DNA from: Mucispirillum schaedleri ASF457
GTDB lineage: Bacteria; Chrysiogenota; Deferribacteres; Deferribacterales; Mucispirillaceae
Direction: 5' to 3'
Assembly: GCF_000487995.2 (NCBI RefSeq)
Contig: NZ_CP097562.1
Location: 2,043,001-2,107,000 of the forward strand
DNA length: 64,000 bases
Made by a program: the position numbers and the translations under genes. Shown here piece by piece: positions 8,116 through 15,861 of the stretch. Under the pieces are notes generated by a model. That model was not told the DNA's origin. It searched no databases and was given only the letters and a program-made list of their open reading frames with translations. How positions within the stretch are numbered: position 1 is the first letter of the stretch; each line of letters begins with the position of its first letter.

Positions 8116-8646
8116 TTAATATTTATTATAATGAATTTTTGAGCTGTCAAATCTGTCAATAAATTTATGCTTATCTTTAGAATAGCCTATTGCAATTACT
8201 GCAAATGGAGTAATATTTTCTGGCATATTAAAATGTTTTTTTAAACCCTGAATGCGTTTTTCATCTGGATATGTCCCTATCCAGACAGAACCAAGCCCAA
8301 GTTCTGCTGCCTGTAATAATATATTTTGAATAGATGCAGATAAATCCTGCGGATACCATGCAAGTCCATTTTCGCTCCTGTAAGTTGTTTTTTCATTGCC
8401 TAAAACAATTATTACAAGTGGAGCAAGTGATGCAAGCACATAGTGTCTATCAATTGGGGCAATGCTGTCTATTATTTCTTCATCATCAAGAACTAAAAAT
8501 TCCCAAGGCTGTTTATTACATGCTGATGGTGCCTGCATAGCAGCACGAAGAAGTATATCTATTTTTTCCTGCTCAACTTTTTTTTCTTTAATAAATGAGC
8601 GGATAGAGCGGCGGGAAAAAATAGTGCTTTCATTAATATTTTTCAT
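8116..8646 (-). CDS. nitroreductase-family FMN oxidoreductase
   Basis: 176 aa, a single nitroreductase-fold domain. The FMN-phosphate site is SRRSIRSF (residues 11-18), followed by APSACNKQPWEF and, near the C-terminus, AAELGLGSVWIGTYPDE and PFAVIAIGYS. Such enzymes reduce nitro compounds, quinones or other electrophiles using NAD(P)H; the natural substrate cannot be told from sequence. GGGG lies 6 nt before the ATG. It is flanked by repeats on one side and the IS30 element on the other, so there is no operon context. Confidence 0.9.
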   Translation of the reverse strand: MKNINESTIFSRRSIRSFIKEKKVEQEKIDILLRAAMQAPSACNKQPWEFLVLDDEEIIDSIAPIDRHYVLASLAPLVIIVLGNEKTTYRSENGLAWYPQDLSASIQNILLQAAELGLGSVWIGTYPDEKRIQGLKKHFNMPENITPFAVIAIGYSKDKHKFIDRFDSSKIHYNKY

Positions 8647-8717
8647 AAGTAACCCCTTTATATCTTTAATGGACTATTATCTATATTTTTAAATAAATTT
8701 CAAGATACAATTATTTG

Positions 8718-9885
8718 GTAAATTCTAAAAACGATTGCGAAAAAGTGAATAAATAAAAAAGTGGTTGTTAAAACTCTTTAAATAAAATAATATTTTTTAG
8801 CCAAAAAATAGAGTAAGAGAGGTAACAACCACAAATGGATACTACACCAAAAAATCGTAAAAATAAACACTTAAATGCATTTGAGTGTTATAAATTAGAA
8901 GGTCTGTTGAAATCCAAAGTTAGTGTGTTGGAAATAGCGTAGATATTATGCAGGTCTAAAAGCACGATATACCGAGAAATAAAGCGAGGGACAGTGGAAT
9001 TTCTCAACAGTGACTTGAGTGTAAGGAAAGAATATAGTGCATACTATTCTCTAAATATAAGGCAAGGTTTAATGAGTAAAACAGGTAGGAAATTACAATA
9101 TAACATTGAATATGGCTTATTAGACTATATACAGAGTAAGTTAGATGAGAAGTATTCCCCAGATGTTATATCTGGAGAGTTAAGGCATCAGTGTATATCA
9201 ACAATAAGTACCCAAACAATATATAACTATATATCATTAGGACTATTAGAAAGTATAGAATATAGAAAATATACTAAACAATGTAAAAGTAATCCACGAA
9301 CAGCCTATAATAATACACGCGGCAGAAGTATAGACGAACGACCATTTGAACTGAAAGAGCGACTATATGGCAATTGGGAGATGGATACAGTGGTGGGCAA
9401 ACAAGGCAGTAAATCAGCCTTACTGGTGCTTACAGAACGAGTATCACGGTTTGAAATAATAATCAAATTAAGAAATAAAACACAGAAAAGTATAATAGCA
9501 GCATTAGATAAGTTAGAAAGAAAGTATAAAGATAAATTCAGCTTAATATTTAAGAGCATAACAGTAGATAATGGTGTAGAATTTTTAGATATGGCAGGTT
9601 TAGAAAAATCAGTGTATGATAAAGTATCTAAACGAACAACTATTTATTATGCTCACCCTTATTGCTCTTGGGAGAGGGGAAGTAATGAGAATAATAATAA
9701 ACTTATAAGGAAATTTATTAAAAAGAAAACTGATATTAAAAACTTTTCAGCTGCTTATATTAAAAAAATACAAGACTGGATGAATAATTATCCTAGAAAA
9801 TTATTTAATTATAAATCGGCTAATGATATATTTTATGAGAACTTAAACAACTGCTTAAAATGTTGCAATCGTTTTTAGATTTTAC
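8718..9885 (+). mobile_element. IS30-family insertion sequence, 1168 bp
   Basis: Bounded by 21-bp inverted repeats with one mismatch: left 8718-8738 (GTAAATTCTAAAAACGATTGC) and right 9865-9885. The single transposase gene runs the full length, and its last codons lie within the right repeat. I see no clear 2-3 bp target duplication next to the repeats. The transposase has an in-frame stop, so the copy is probably not autonomous. Confidence 0.85.
8835..9878 (+). pseudogene. IS30-family transposase with in-frame TAG
   Basis: Reading from ATG 8835 gives 347 codons with one TAG at codon 36 (8940-8942). It interrupts the N-terminal helix-turn-helix at SVLEIA*ILCRSKSTIYREIKRG, where a sense codon is expected. 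After the stop the frame is intact. The DDE residues are visible as D in GNWEMDTVVG, D in TVDNGVEF and E in ERGSNENNN, the IS30 pattern. A shorter product could start at the GTG at 8994, but it would lack the DNA-binding domain. TAG is a normal stop elsewhere in this window, so read-through is not assumed. Confidence 0.85.
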
Positions 9886-9907
9886 AAAGAAACAATTATT
9901 TATTATA

Positions 9908-9936
9908 TTGTTTTGATTTTTTATAATTTATATGAT
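9908..9936 (+). promoter_or_regulatory. sigma70-type promoter for the XpaC-like/TelA genes
   Basis: TTGTTT and TATGAT are separated by 17 nt, 26 nt upstream of the ATG at 9963, just outside the right end of the IS30 element. Sequence-based call only. Confidence 0.45.
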
Positions 9937-9962
9937 ATAAATATGCCAAGGAGTTATCATAT

Positions 9963-10589
9963 ATGAAATTTTTAGGATTTTCTCTATTTTTATTTTTTGG
10001 AATAGTTGCATTTGCTGCATTATTAGTTGCAGGCGTTATAAAAATAGTAACTCAGGCATTAAAAGATGCGGTATCTATATTTAAAGGTGATAAAAAATCA
10101 CAAAAGAAAACTTATTATTATGGTGAAGGCTTTAAAAGAGAACATGAAGATGATAGTAATATAGTGATAGATGTTGAAATAGTTAAAGATAGTTTTCTGA
10201 AATCATATATTTCAGATATTAAAAAGGCAAATAAAAGTAGTAATGATGAAGAAATCAAAAATTTGCTCAGCAGTCTTATTGATGTGCTGCAAAGTATGGA
10301 TAATTATATTGCAAACCATAGAGATAAAGAAGATGATATAAAAATAATGGCAGAATATTATATACCAGAAATGTTAAGCCATTTAAAAACATATCAGGAA
10401 ATGTGCAGCAGTAAATTTAAAAGTAAACATGAAGAAGCTATAAAACATGAACTTATAGAAACTATTAAAATGATAACAGCTGCATTTTCTACAGTGCTTT
10501 CAGAATTTTATGATAATATGGCACTAAATACTTCGTCAAGTTTAGAAGCATTAAAAGCAAGTATCAAAATGAAAGGATATGTAAAATAA
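9963..10589 (+). CDS. membrane-anchored XpaC-like protein (first copy)
   Basis: 208 aa. A single N-terminal membrane segment (about residues 5-30, FSLFLFFGIVAFAALLV) is followed by a charged linker and a helical cytoplasmic domain. The domain pattern YIPEMLSHLKTYQEM ... LIETIKMITAAFSTVLSEFYDNMALNTSSSLEALKASI parallels the XpaC family (PF10112) found beside TelA-like genes, and the same pattern recurs in the next gene. The family's molecular function is not established. AAGGAG lies 9 nt before the ATG. It is likely in one functional group with the next two genes. Confidence 0.7.
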   Translation: MKFLGFSLFLFFGIVAFAALLVAGVIKIVTQALKDAVSIFKGDKKSQKKTYYYGEGFKREHEDDSNIVIDVEIVKDSFLKSYISDIKKANKSSNDEEIKNLLSSLIDVLQSMDNYIANHRDKEDDIKIMAEYYIPEMLSHLKTYQEMCSSKFKSKHEEAIKHELIETIKMITAAFSTVLSEFYDNMALNTSSSLEALKASIKMKGYVK

Positions 10590-10705
10590 ACAGAAGCAAG
10601 TCTATTTATATTCATATATAAAAATACAAGAAATCTTTAAAACTTGCATTAAAGCAAAAGTGTCTGCATAATAACTATTTTGGTGTATTCTAATTATTCT
10701 AATAT

Positions 10706-10734
10706 TTGATTTTTTAAAAAAATTATGATAAAAT
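10706..10734 (+). promoter_or_regulatory. possible promoter before second XpaC-like gene
   Basis: TTGATT, 17 nt, TAAAAT in the 179-bp gap upstream of the GTG start at 10769. A TATAAT-like hexamer also occurs a few bases downstream. This is a weak call in AT-rich DNA. Confidence 0.35.
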
Positions 10735-10768
10735 TGTATATAATAAAACAAGTTAGTAGGGTGCACTG

Positions 10769-11641
10769 GTGTATAATATAGATGATGGAAGTTCTGCATT
10801 TGGCAGGCTTTCAAGTATGGCAGCAGTAATACAGATTTTTGCTGGATTTGCATTTATCATATTTTCAATAATTTCTTTTAACAACATTATTTTCCTTATT
10901 TTAGGAATTATTCCCGGTATTGTTCTGATTATTATCGGGTTTTTGATATTTGCCCGCTTTATCAGAGCTTTAAAATATTATAATATATATATGTCAGGTG
11001 CTTATTCTTTGCAGGATATTTCTGATATTTTAATGGATTCAAAAAGGAATATAAAAAAAGATATTGAAAAAATGGCTTCGCTTGGTATTATGCCTAATGC
11101 TCGGTTTGATTCCTATGATAATCTAGTATTTTCTAATGATATAAAAGAAGAAGATGTTATTGAAGTATCTGTTGATGAAAACAGCAGCGAAGAAGTGATA
11201 CAGGAAATTTCTTCAATTAATCAGTGGAAAAAATATTTGGTAGAAATAAGCAGTGCTGAAAATGAGTTTAAATCGCAGGATATAGCTTTTAGTCTTTACA
11301 GGTTAGAAAAAATTTTAAGAAAAATATTAGAATATTTAGAAAAACACTGTGAAAAAGAAAAAGATGTTAAAAAACTTATGGACTTTCATCTTCCTTCTGC
11401 ATTAAAATTAATATCATCATACAGAGAGCTGCAAAAATCAGGCTTAAATACTTTTAATATACAAAAAACAAAGGATGATATTGTTTCTGCATGCGATAAA
11501 ATACATGAAGCATTCTGTGGTGTATTAGAAGATTTATATAATGATAAAGCAATAGATGTGTCAGCAGATATTCAGGTATTGAAAATGATGCTTGCAAGAG
11601 AAGGATTGTTAGATAGAGATACATTTAAAATAAAAAAATAA
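10769..11641 (+). CDS. XpaC-like membrane protein (second copy)
   Basis: 290 aa. Two adjacent transmembrane segments (about residues 18-42 and 45-68) are followed by a region with winged-helix-like character (YSLQDISDILMDSKRNIKKDIEKMASLGIM). A C-terminal XpaC-type domain follows (LMDFHLPSALKLISSYRELQ ... IHEAFCGVLEDLYNDKAIDVSADIQVLKMMLAREGL). The start is GTG, supported by AGGGTG 5 nt upstream. The gene is 17 bp before the TelA-like gene. XpaC was named for hydrolysis of an indolyl phosphate dye, but its true role is unclear. Confidence 0.75.
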   Translation: MYNIDDGSSAFGRLSSMAAVIQIFAGFAFIIFSIISFNNIIFLILGIIPGIVLIIIGFLIFARFIRALKYYNIYMSGAYSLQDISDILMDSKRNIKKDIEKMASLGIMPNARFDSYDNLVFSNDIKEEDVIEVSVDENSSEEVIQEISSINQWKKYLVEISSAENEFKSQDIAFSLYRLEKILRKILEYLEKHCEKEKDVKKLMDFHLPSALKLISSYRELQKSGLNTFNIQKTKDDIVSACDKIHEAFCGVLEDLYNDKAIDVSADIQVLKMMLAREGLLDRDTFKIKK

Positions 11642-11658
11642 AATTTAAGGATAAAGCT

Positions 11659-12807
11659 ATGGATAACAAAAAAGAAAATACACTTACAGAAGTAGAGCAG
11701 GCTGTTAAAAGTATTAATAAAGATATTGCTGCACAAACTTCGCAGCTTGCTCCTAAAATGGATATGGAACCATTAAATGATGAAGAATTAAAACAAATAG
11801 AAGATTATGCTGCTTCTATTGATATTCATAATACAAGCACAGTTATTTCATATGGTGCATCAGCTCAAAGAAAGGTTGCTGAATTTTCAGAATCAGCTCT
11901 TGGAAATGTTACAGCAAAAGATTTAGGTGCAGTAGGTGATGCTTTAACAAGTGTTATTACAGAATTAAAAGGCTTTGAAATAGATAAAGACGATAAGGGA
12001 TTTTTCAGCTTTTTCAGACGCAGTGCTAAAAAAGGTGCAAATAAAGTAATGGCACTTAAAACAAGCTATGAAAAAGCAGAAGCAAATATTGAAAGAGTTG
12101 TGCAGGTTCTTGAAAAACATCAGGTTACATTGTTAAAAGATGTGGCTATGCTTGATAAACTTTATGAACTTAATAAAGGCTATTTTAGAGAGCTTACAAT
12201 GTATATTGAAGCAGGCAAGAAAAAACTAGCATCTATTCAGGATAATGAACTGCATAATTTAAGAGCAAAAGCACAAGAATCAAAGCTGCCTGAAGATGCT
12301 CAGGCTGTTAAAGATTTACTTGACTTATACAGCAGGTTTGAAAAGAAAATCCATGATTTAGAGCTTACTAGAACAATATCTTTGCAAATGGGACCGCAAA
12401 TAAGGCTTATTCAAAGCAATGATATTCAAATGAGTGAAAAAATACAGTCTACAATGGTAAATACTATCCCATTATGGAAAAGCCAGATGGTTTTAGCACT
12501 TGGCATAACTCATTCTCAGGATGCTGCAAAAGCTCATAGAGAAGTTACAGATATGACTAATAAACTGCTTACTCAAAATGCTGAAACTTTAAAAATGGCA
12601 ACTATTGAAACTGCAAAAGAAGTGGAAAGGGGCATTGTTGATATAGAGACATTAAAAACAACTAATGCAAATCTTATATCCACGCTTGATGAAGTATTAA
12701 AAATACAAGAAGAAGGCAGACAGGGAAGAAAACAAGCAGAACTTGAATTAAACAAAATAGAAGAAGATTTAAAAAACAAACTGATGGGACTTGCTGATAA
12801 AAAATAA
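11659..12807 (+). CDS. TelA-family protein
   Basis: 382 aa, soluble, almost entirely helical with long coiled-coil-like stretches. It matches the TelA/KlaA family (PF05816): KGFFSFFRRSAKKGANKV, the central YIEAGKKKL region, and the hallmark IRLIQSNDIQMSEKIQST ... NTIPLWKSQMVLALG. Members are linked to tellurite or other toxic-agent resistance and lantibiotic tolerance; the mechanism is not settled. AAGGA lies 7 nt before the ATG. The xpaC-telA pairing is conserved in Firmicutes, and here two XpaC-like membrane proteins precede it, which suggests a membrane-tethered complex. Confidence 0.88.
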   Translation: MDNKKENTLTEVEQAVKSINKDIAAQTSQLAPKMDMEPLNDEELKQIEDYAASIDIHNTSTVISYGASAQRKVAEFSESALGNVTAKDLGAVGDALTSVITELKGFEIDKDDKGFFSFFRRSAKKGANKVMALKTSYEKAEANIERVVQVLEKHQVTLLKDVAMLDKLYELNKGYFRELTMYIEAGKKKLASIQDNELHNLRAKAQESKLPEDAQAVKDLLDLYSRFEKKIHDLELTRTISLQMGPQIRLIQSNDIQMSEKIQSTMVNTIPLWKSQMVLALGITHSQDAAKAHREVTDMTNKLLTQNAETLKMATIETAKEVERGIVDIETLKTTNANLISTLDEVLKIQEEGRQGRKQAELELNKIEEDLKNKLMGLADKK

Positions 12808-12905
12808 TATCATTATGTTATTATGAGCAAATGTGAATAATCTAAATCGTTCAAATTAAGTAACTGTAAACTTTTGTAAACAATAACTGCAAGTAATTCA
12901 GATTT

Positions 12906-13255
12906 TGGACTTATTCAAAAAACTTAGATTACGGTCATACAATGAATATAGAAATAGTATGTATAGTTATTTAAATTTATACCATATAGATTTTTCGCTT
13001 TGCTCAAAATGACAATATGTAAATTATTATAATAGCTATATATAGTCCAACATAATAATTATGAGTATAAAACAACATATTCATGATAATAGATATTACG
13101 ATTATGTCATACTAAGCTTTTAAGCGAAGTATCTAAATTTATCCTTGATTAAAAAATTCATGGGGAGTGTTTTTGCGATGCAAGGACTTTCCAAGCGAGT
13201 AGCTGTGGAATTAAAAGTTCATAGCTGGAAAGTATTTTTTAATATAAATTTATTA
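12906..13255. repeat. degenerate MITE plus family A half-repeat and reversed family B
   Basis: 12906-13049 looks like a decayed element: left end TGGACTTATTCAAAAAA, then an A-type arm (tagatttttcgctttgctca), and a possible right end at AGTCCA (13044-13049). 13107-13135 is a half A arm (aagcttttaagcgaagtatct). 13136-13255 is family B in reverse (GCGATGCAAGGACTTTCC ... ATAGCTGGAAAGTATTTTTT). The IS3 element starts just after. No gene is visible in the 454-bp gap. Confidence 0.6.
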
Positions 13256-13284
13256 AGATACTGAACTTACCCAAAAATTTTGAA

Positions 13285-14085
13285 CTAAGCCACTAAATAA
13301 ATTTCTTTTTCCTGTAAAGGTGTAAGTCCATTAGCTTTTATTCTGTAATTATTATAGAAATCAATATATTTTTCAAGTTCATATTTAAACTGTTCTATAT
13401 TTTTGAATTTGTTAATATAAACCAATTCACATTTTAAAGTAGCAAAGAAACTTTCCATAACAGCATTATCATAGCAGTTGCCACGCCTTGACATACTCTG
13501 CTCTATATTATTTTCCTTTAATAACTTTCTAAATTGATTAGCCTGATATAATATACCCTGGTCTGAATGTATCATTAACCCTGTTGTATCTTTTGTTTTA
13601 TCTATTGCCTGTTTTAAATTATCTATTACCATTTCTTCATTATTATATTTGCTTACACTGTATGCTGTTATTTCTCTGTTATACAAATCCATTATTGCTG
13701 ATAAATACACCTTTTCATTATTAATTTTTATCTCTGCCACATCTGTTACCCATTTTAAACATGGTCTCTCACTTGTAAAGGCTCTGTTTAATTTATTGCT
13801 GCATATATGACTTACTCTGCCTTGTTTATACCTTTTCTTAACCCTGATTAGTGATGAAATTTTTAGTTCTTTCATCAATTTATACACTGTCTTCCTGTCA
13901 TAAGTATAACCCAGTTTCTCTAATACCTTTGATATTCTTGGATAACCATAAGTCTTGTTAGATTTTTCATATATTTCTAATATAGATGTCTTGACTTCTG
14001 CATATTTATCTAATGCAGCAGGCTTTTTAACATTATAATAGTAAGTGCTTCTTTTCATATTACTCACAGACAACAGGATATCCAA
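13285..14085 (-). CDS. IS3-family transposase OrfB (catalytic)
   Basis: 266 aa from its first ATG. It contains the N-terminal HTH_21-like region (KTYGYPRISKVLEKLGYTYDRKTVYKLM) and an rve integrase core with D in WVTDVAEI, D in IHSDQGI and E in AVMESFF. The frame is open upstream of this ATG through the end of orfA, so the native product is probably an OrfAB fusion made by -1 frameshifting at 14121-14126. This is the only full-length OrfB among the copies here and the likely source of transposase acting on the IS-like MITE ends. Confidence 0.93.
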   Translation of the reverse strand: MDILLSVSNMKRSTYYYNVKKPAALDKYAEVKTSILEIYEKSNKTYGYPRISKVLEKLGYTYDRKTVYKLMKELKISSLIRVKKRYKQGRVSHICSNKLNRAFTSERPCLKWVTDVAEIKINNEKVYLSAIMDLYNREITAYSVSKYNNEEMVIDNLKQAIDKTKDTTGLMIHSDQGILYQANQFRKLLKENNIEQSMSRRGNCYDNAVMESFFATLKCELVYINKFKNIEQFKYELEKYIDFYNNYRIKANGLTPLQEKEIYLVA

Positions 14086-14111
14086 ACTGTAATACAGCCT
14101 TAATGCAGTTA

Positions 14112-14669
14112 TTATTTGTGCTTTTTCTGTTGAACTCTCTGTTCCTTTGACTGCATTAAGGCTTCCAGCTTTTTTAAATATGCATTCTCCGCTGACTTGT
14201 AATAAAGCTCTTTTTCAAGCTCTGATATTCTCTCTTTTAATTGTCTTACTTCTTCACTATCATCTGATTTAGTGAGTTTAATATCAGTAGAGTTTGAGTG
14301 TTTACTCTTTTTACTGTTCGGGATATTCTTATCTGACATATTATCTCCAATAAACTTACTGCAAAACTTATTCCAGTCATATATTACTGATGCTGATGGT
14401 ATATTAAAATATAGTGCTGTCTGCTCATAACTTAAATTATTTGATGCCTTATAAGTTAACACATTTAATTTAAAATCTCTACTATATTCATTGCGGGTAA
14501 AGCTATGATGTAAACTTGATTCGCCTGAATGCTTATATCTGTTATAGATATTACATATTACTCCTTTATGAATTTTACAGCATCTTGATAATTCACTGGC
14601 ACTCATTATTCCATTTTCTATGACTGTTACTAGATATTTCTTAAACTCATAGCTGTATTTTCTTGCCAT
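14112..14669 (-). CDS. IS3-family OrfA (DNA-binding)
   Basis: 185 aa from the ATG at 14667-14669, which has AAGGAG 5 nt upstream; a GTG two codons earlier overlaps that site. It has an N-terminal helix-turn-helix (MSASELSRCCKIHKGVICNIYNRY), a second HTH-like region (ASNNLSYEQTALYFNIPSASVIYDW) and a C-terminal leucine-zipper coiled coil (VRQLKERISELEKELYYKS). Near the 3' end, codons CAG AAA AAG CAC (AAAAAG at 14121-14126) form a slippery site; shifting -1 enters the orfB frame without a stop. Confidence 0.9.
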   Translation of the reverse strand: MARKYSYEFKKYLVTVIENGIMSASELSRCCKIHKGVICNIYNRYKHSGESSLHHSFTRNEYSRDFKLNVLTYKASNNLSYEQTALYFNIPSASVIYDWNKFCSKFIGDNMSDKNIPNSKKSKHSNSTDIKLTKSDDSEEVRQLKERISELEKELYYKSAENAYLKKLEALMQSKEQRVQQKKHK

Positions 14670-14799
14670 ATACACTCCTTATATGGCTAGTACAACTTTT
14701 TCGGGTAAGTTCATACTTCCGCCAAAGGCTCAGTATGACCAACAGCTTTCATACCAAATATCCATATAATATTAGCTTAAAAAATAGGTGTATGCAAAA

Positions 14800-15006
14800 T
14801 TATTTATCAAGATTTTTTATTTCATCAGCCACTTTTTTTGTAGAATCTACAATAACTTTTTCTATGTTATTAAAAAAATCATTAATCATTTTATCAGTTT
14901 TTTCTTCCTGAGAAATAGTTTCATTATCACTTTTGTCATCTTCTGCATAAACTGTGCCTGCAAAAGCTATAAAAATTATTAATATAATTACTGTAATTTT
15001 TTTCAT
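14800..15006 (-). CDS. small secreted protein, unknown function
   Basis: 68 aa with a clear signal peptide (KKITVIILIIFIAFAGTVYA, cleavage expected after residue 21) and a short acidic, helical mature part of about 47 residues (TDKMINDFFNNIEKVIVDSTKKVADEIKNLDK) with amphipathic spacing. AGGAAA lies upstream of the ATG. It is 8 bp downstream of the 87-aa membrane protein on the same strand, probably the end of the moeA-mobA transcript. No family was recognised. Confidence 0.6.
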   Translation of the reverse strand: MKKITVIILIIFIAFAGTVYAEDDKSDNETISQEEKTDKMINDFFNNIEKVIVDSTKKVADEIKNLDK

Positions 15007-15014
15007 AAAGTTTC

Positions 15015-15278
15015 CTATTTATTTAATTGTTCTTTTATGTCTTTTTCTACCTGCTGTATGGTTTTATCAGCTGCACTTTCTGTCTGTTTCAATGATTTTT
15101 CAACTGCTCTATCAGCTTTTTTTAATGCATCTTCTACAACCTGCTCTGCCTGATTTACTGCATTATTTACTATCTCATCAACAGAAATACCATACACTTT
15201 AAAATACACTGTCCTAATTACAAAAGCCAATAAAGATAAAAGTATTAATGCTGTTATAATTTTTAATATTTTACTCAT
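15015..15278 (-). CDS. small membrane-anchored helical protein
   Basis: 87 aa: an N-terminal transmembrane helix (about residues 4-24) and then a long amphipathic helix with repeats of about 11 residues rich in A, E, K and Q (AVNQAEQVVEDALKKADRAVEKSLKQTESAADK). This resembles apolipoprotein-like or coiled-coil periplasmic segments. It overlaps the end of mobA by 8 nt, so it is translationally coupled. No named family. Confidence 0.6.
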   Translation of the reverse strand: MSKILKIITALILLSLLAFVIRTVYFKVYGISVDEIVNNAVNQAEQVVEDALKKADRAVEKSLKQTESAADKTIQQVEKDIKEQLNK

Positions 15279-15861
15279 TTTCTACATCCAGTTTATTTAA
15301 GTCTTCTTGAAAATTAATATTTGTAAATATTTTCCTTTTAAACCCAGCAGCAAAAATATCATCTTCACATATATACTTTATATTAAATTTTTCCAGACTT
15401 TTTATTATTTTATAGTTTTTATTTTTATAGTCATAAATCATAGCCTGCAATACATCTCTTTTATAAAAACTCATCAATGTATAACTTTTGCCATTTATTA
15501 CAGGTATTACTCCGTCACAATCTTTAAAGCGAATATATAAAAACTTTATAAACTCCCATGTAATAAGTGGTGCATCTGCACTAACTGCAAAAATATCATC
15601 ATGCTTTGCTTCTTCTGCTGCTTTAATTAAGCCGCTCATAGGGCAGATTTCTTCTAAATCGTCCTGAATATACCGCACATTCTCTAAAAAAGGCTTATAT
15701 TTTTCTGCATCTTTTGAGATATGCATAACATCACAGCTTACTTTTAAGCCTGTTTCAAGACCATATATATATAAAGGTTTTTCTTTATATAATGCTTTTG
15801 TCTTATCACTTCCAAACCGCTTAGCTTTGCCACCACTTAGCATGGCATAAGATATATCCAT
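15271..15861 (-). CDS. mobA: molybdenum cofactor guanylyltransferase-like protein
   Basis: 196 aa, NTP-transferase fold. The N-terminal GTP-binding motif LSGGKAKRFGSDK (residues 8-20) and the later FAVSADAPLITWEF block (metal-binding Asp) fit MobA, which attaches GMP to molybdopterin to make the bis-MGD cofactor. The C-terminal part is more divergent. Its ATG overlaps the stop of moeA (TAATG), supporting a joint role in molybdoenzyme maturation. A different sugar-nucleotide transferase is less likely given the partner gene. Confidence 0.85.
   Translation of the reverse strand: MDISYAMLSGGKAKRFGSDKTKALYKEKPLYIYGLETGLKVSCDVMHISKDAEKYKPFLENVRYIQDDLEEICPMSGLIKAAEEAKHDDIFAVSADAPLITWEFIKFLYIRFKDCDGVIPVINGKSYTLMSFYKRDVLQAMIYDYKNKNYKIIKSLEKFNIKYICEDDIFAAGFKRKIFTNINFQEDLNKLDVENE

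Larger units (their letters stand above)
13262..14713 (-). mobile_element. IS3-family (IS150-like) insertion sequence, complete, copy 1
   Basis: 1452 bp with TG...CA ends: TGAACTTACCCAAAAA at 13262 and, inverted, TTTTTCGGGTAAGTTCA ending at 14713. It is flanked by a 3-bp repeat TAC on both sides (13259-13261 and 14714-14716), consistent with the 3-5 bp target duplication of this family. It carries intact orfA and orfB with a frameshift window between them. The pre-insertion site reads aagatacttccgccaaaggctc, which is a family A arm. This is the reference for copies 2-4. Confidence 0.92.

Noticed and set aside
8940-8942. In-frame TAG in the IS30 transposase and in the gtr-like gene (38690) as evidence of amber recoding
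   Set aside because: Ordinary genes in the window (csp, lpxA, lpxD, rpmE) end in TAG, and RF1 (prfA) is present with normal motifs. Simple nonsense mutations explain both.
8718-14713. Composite transposon carrying the XpaC-like/TelA genes between IS30 and IS3
   Set aside because: The two flanking elements are from different families with unrelated ends, so they cannot act as one composite unit.
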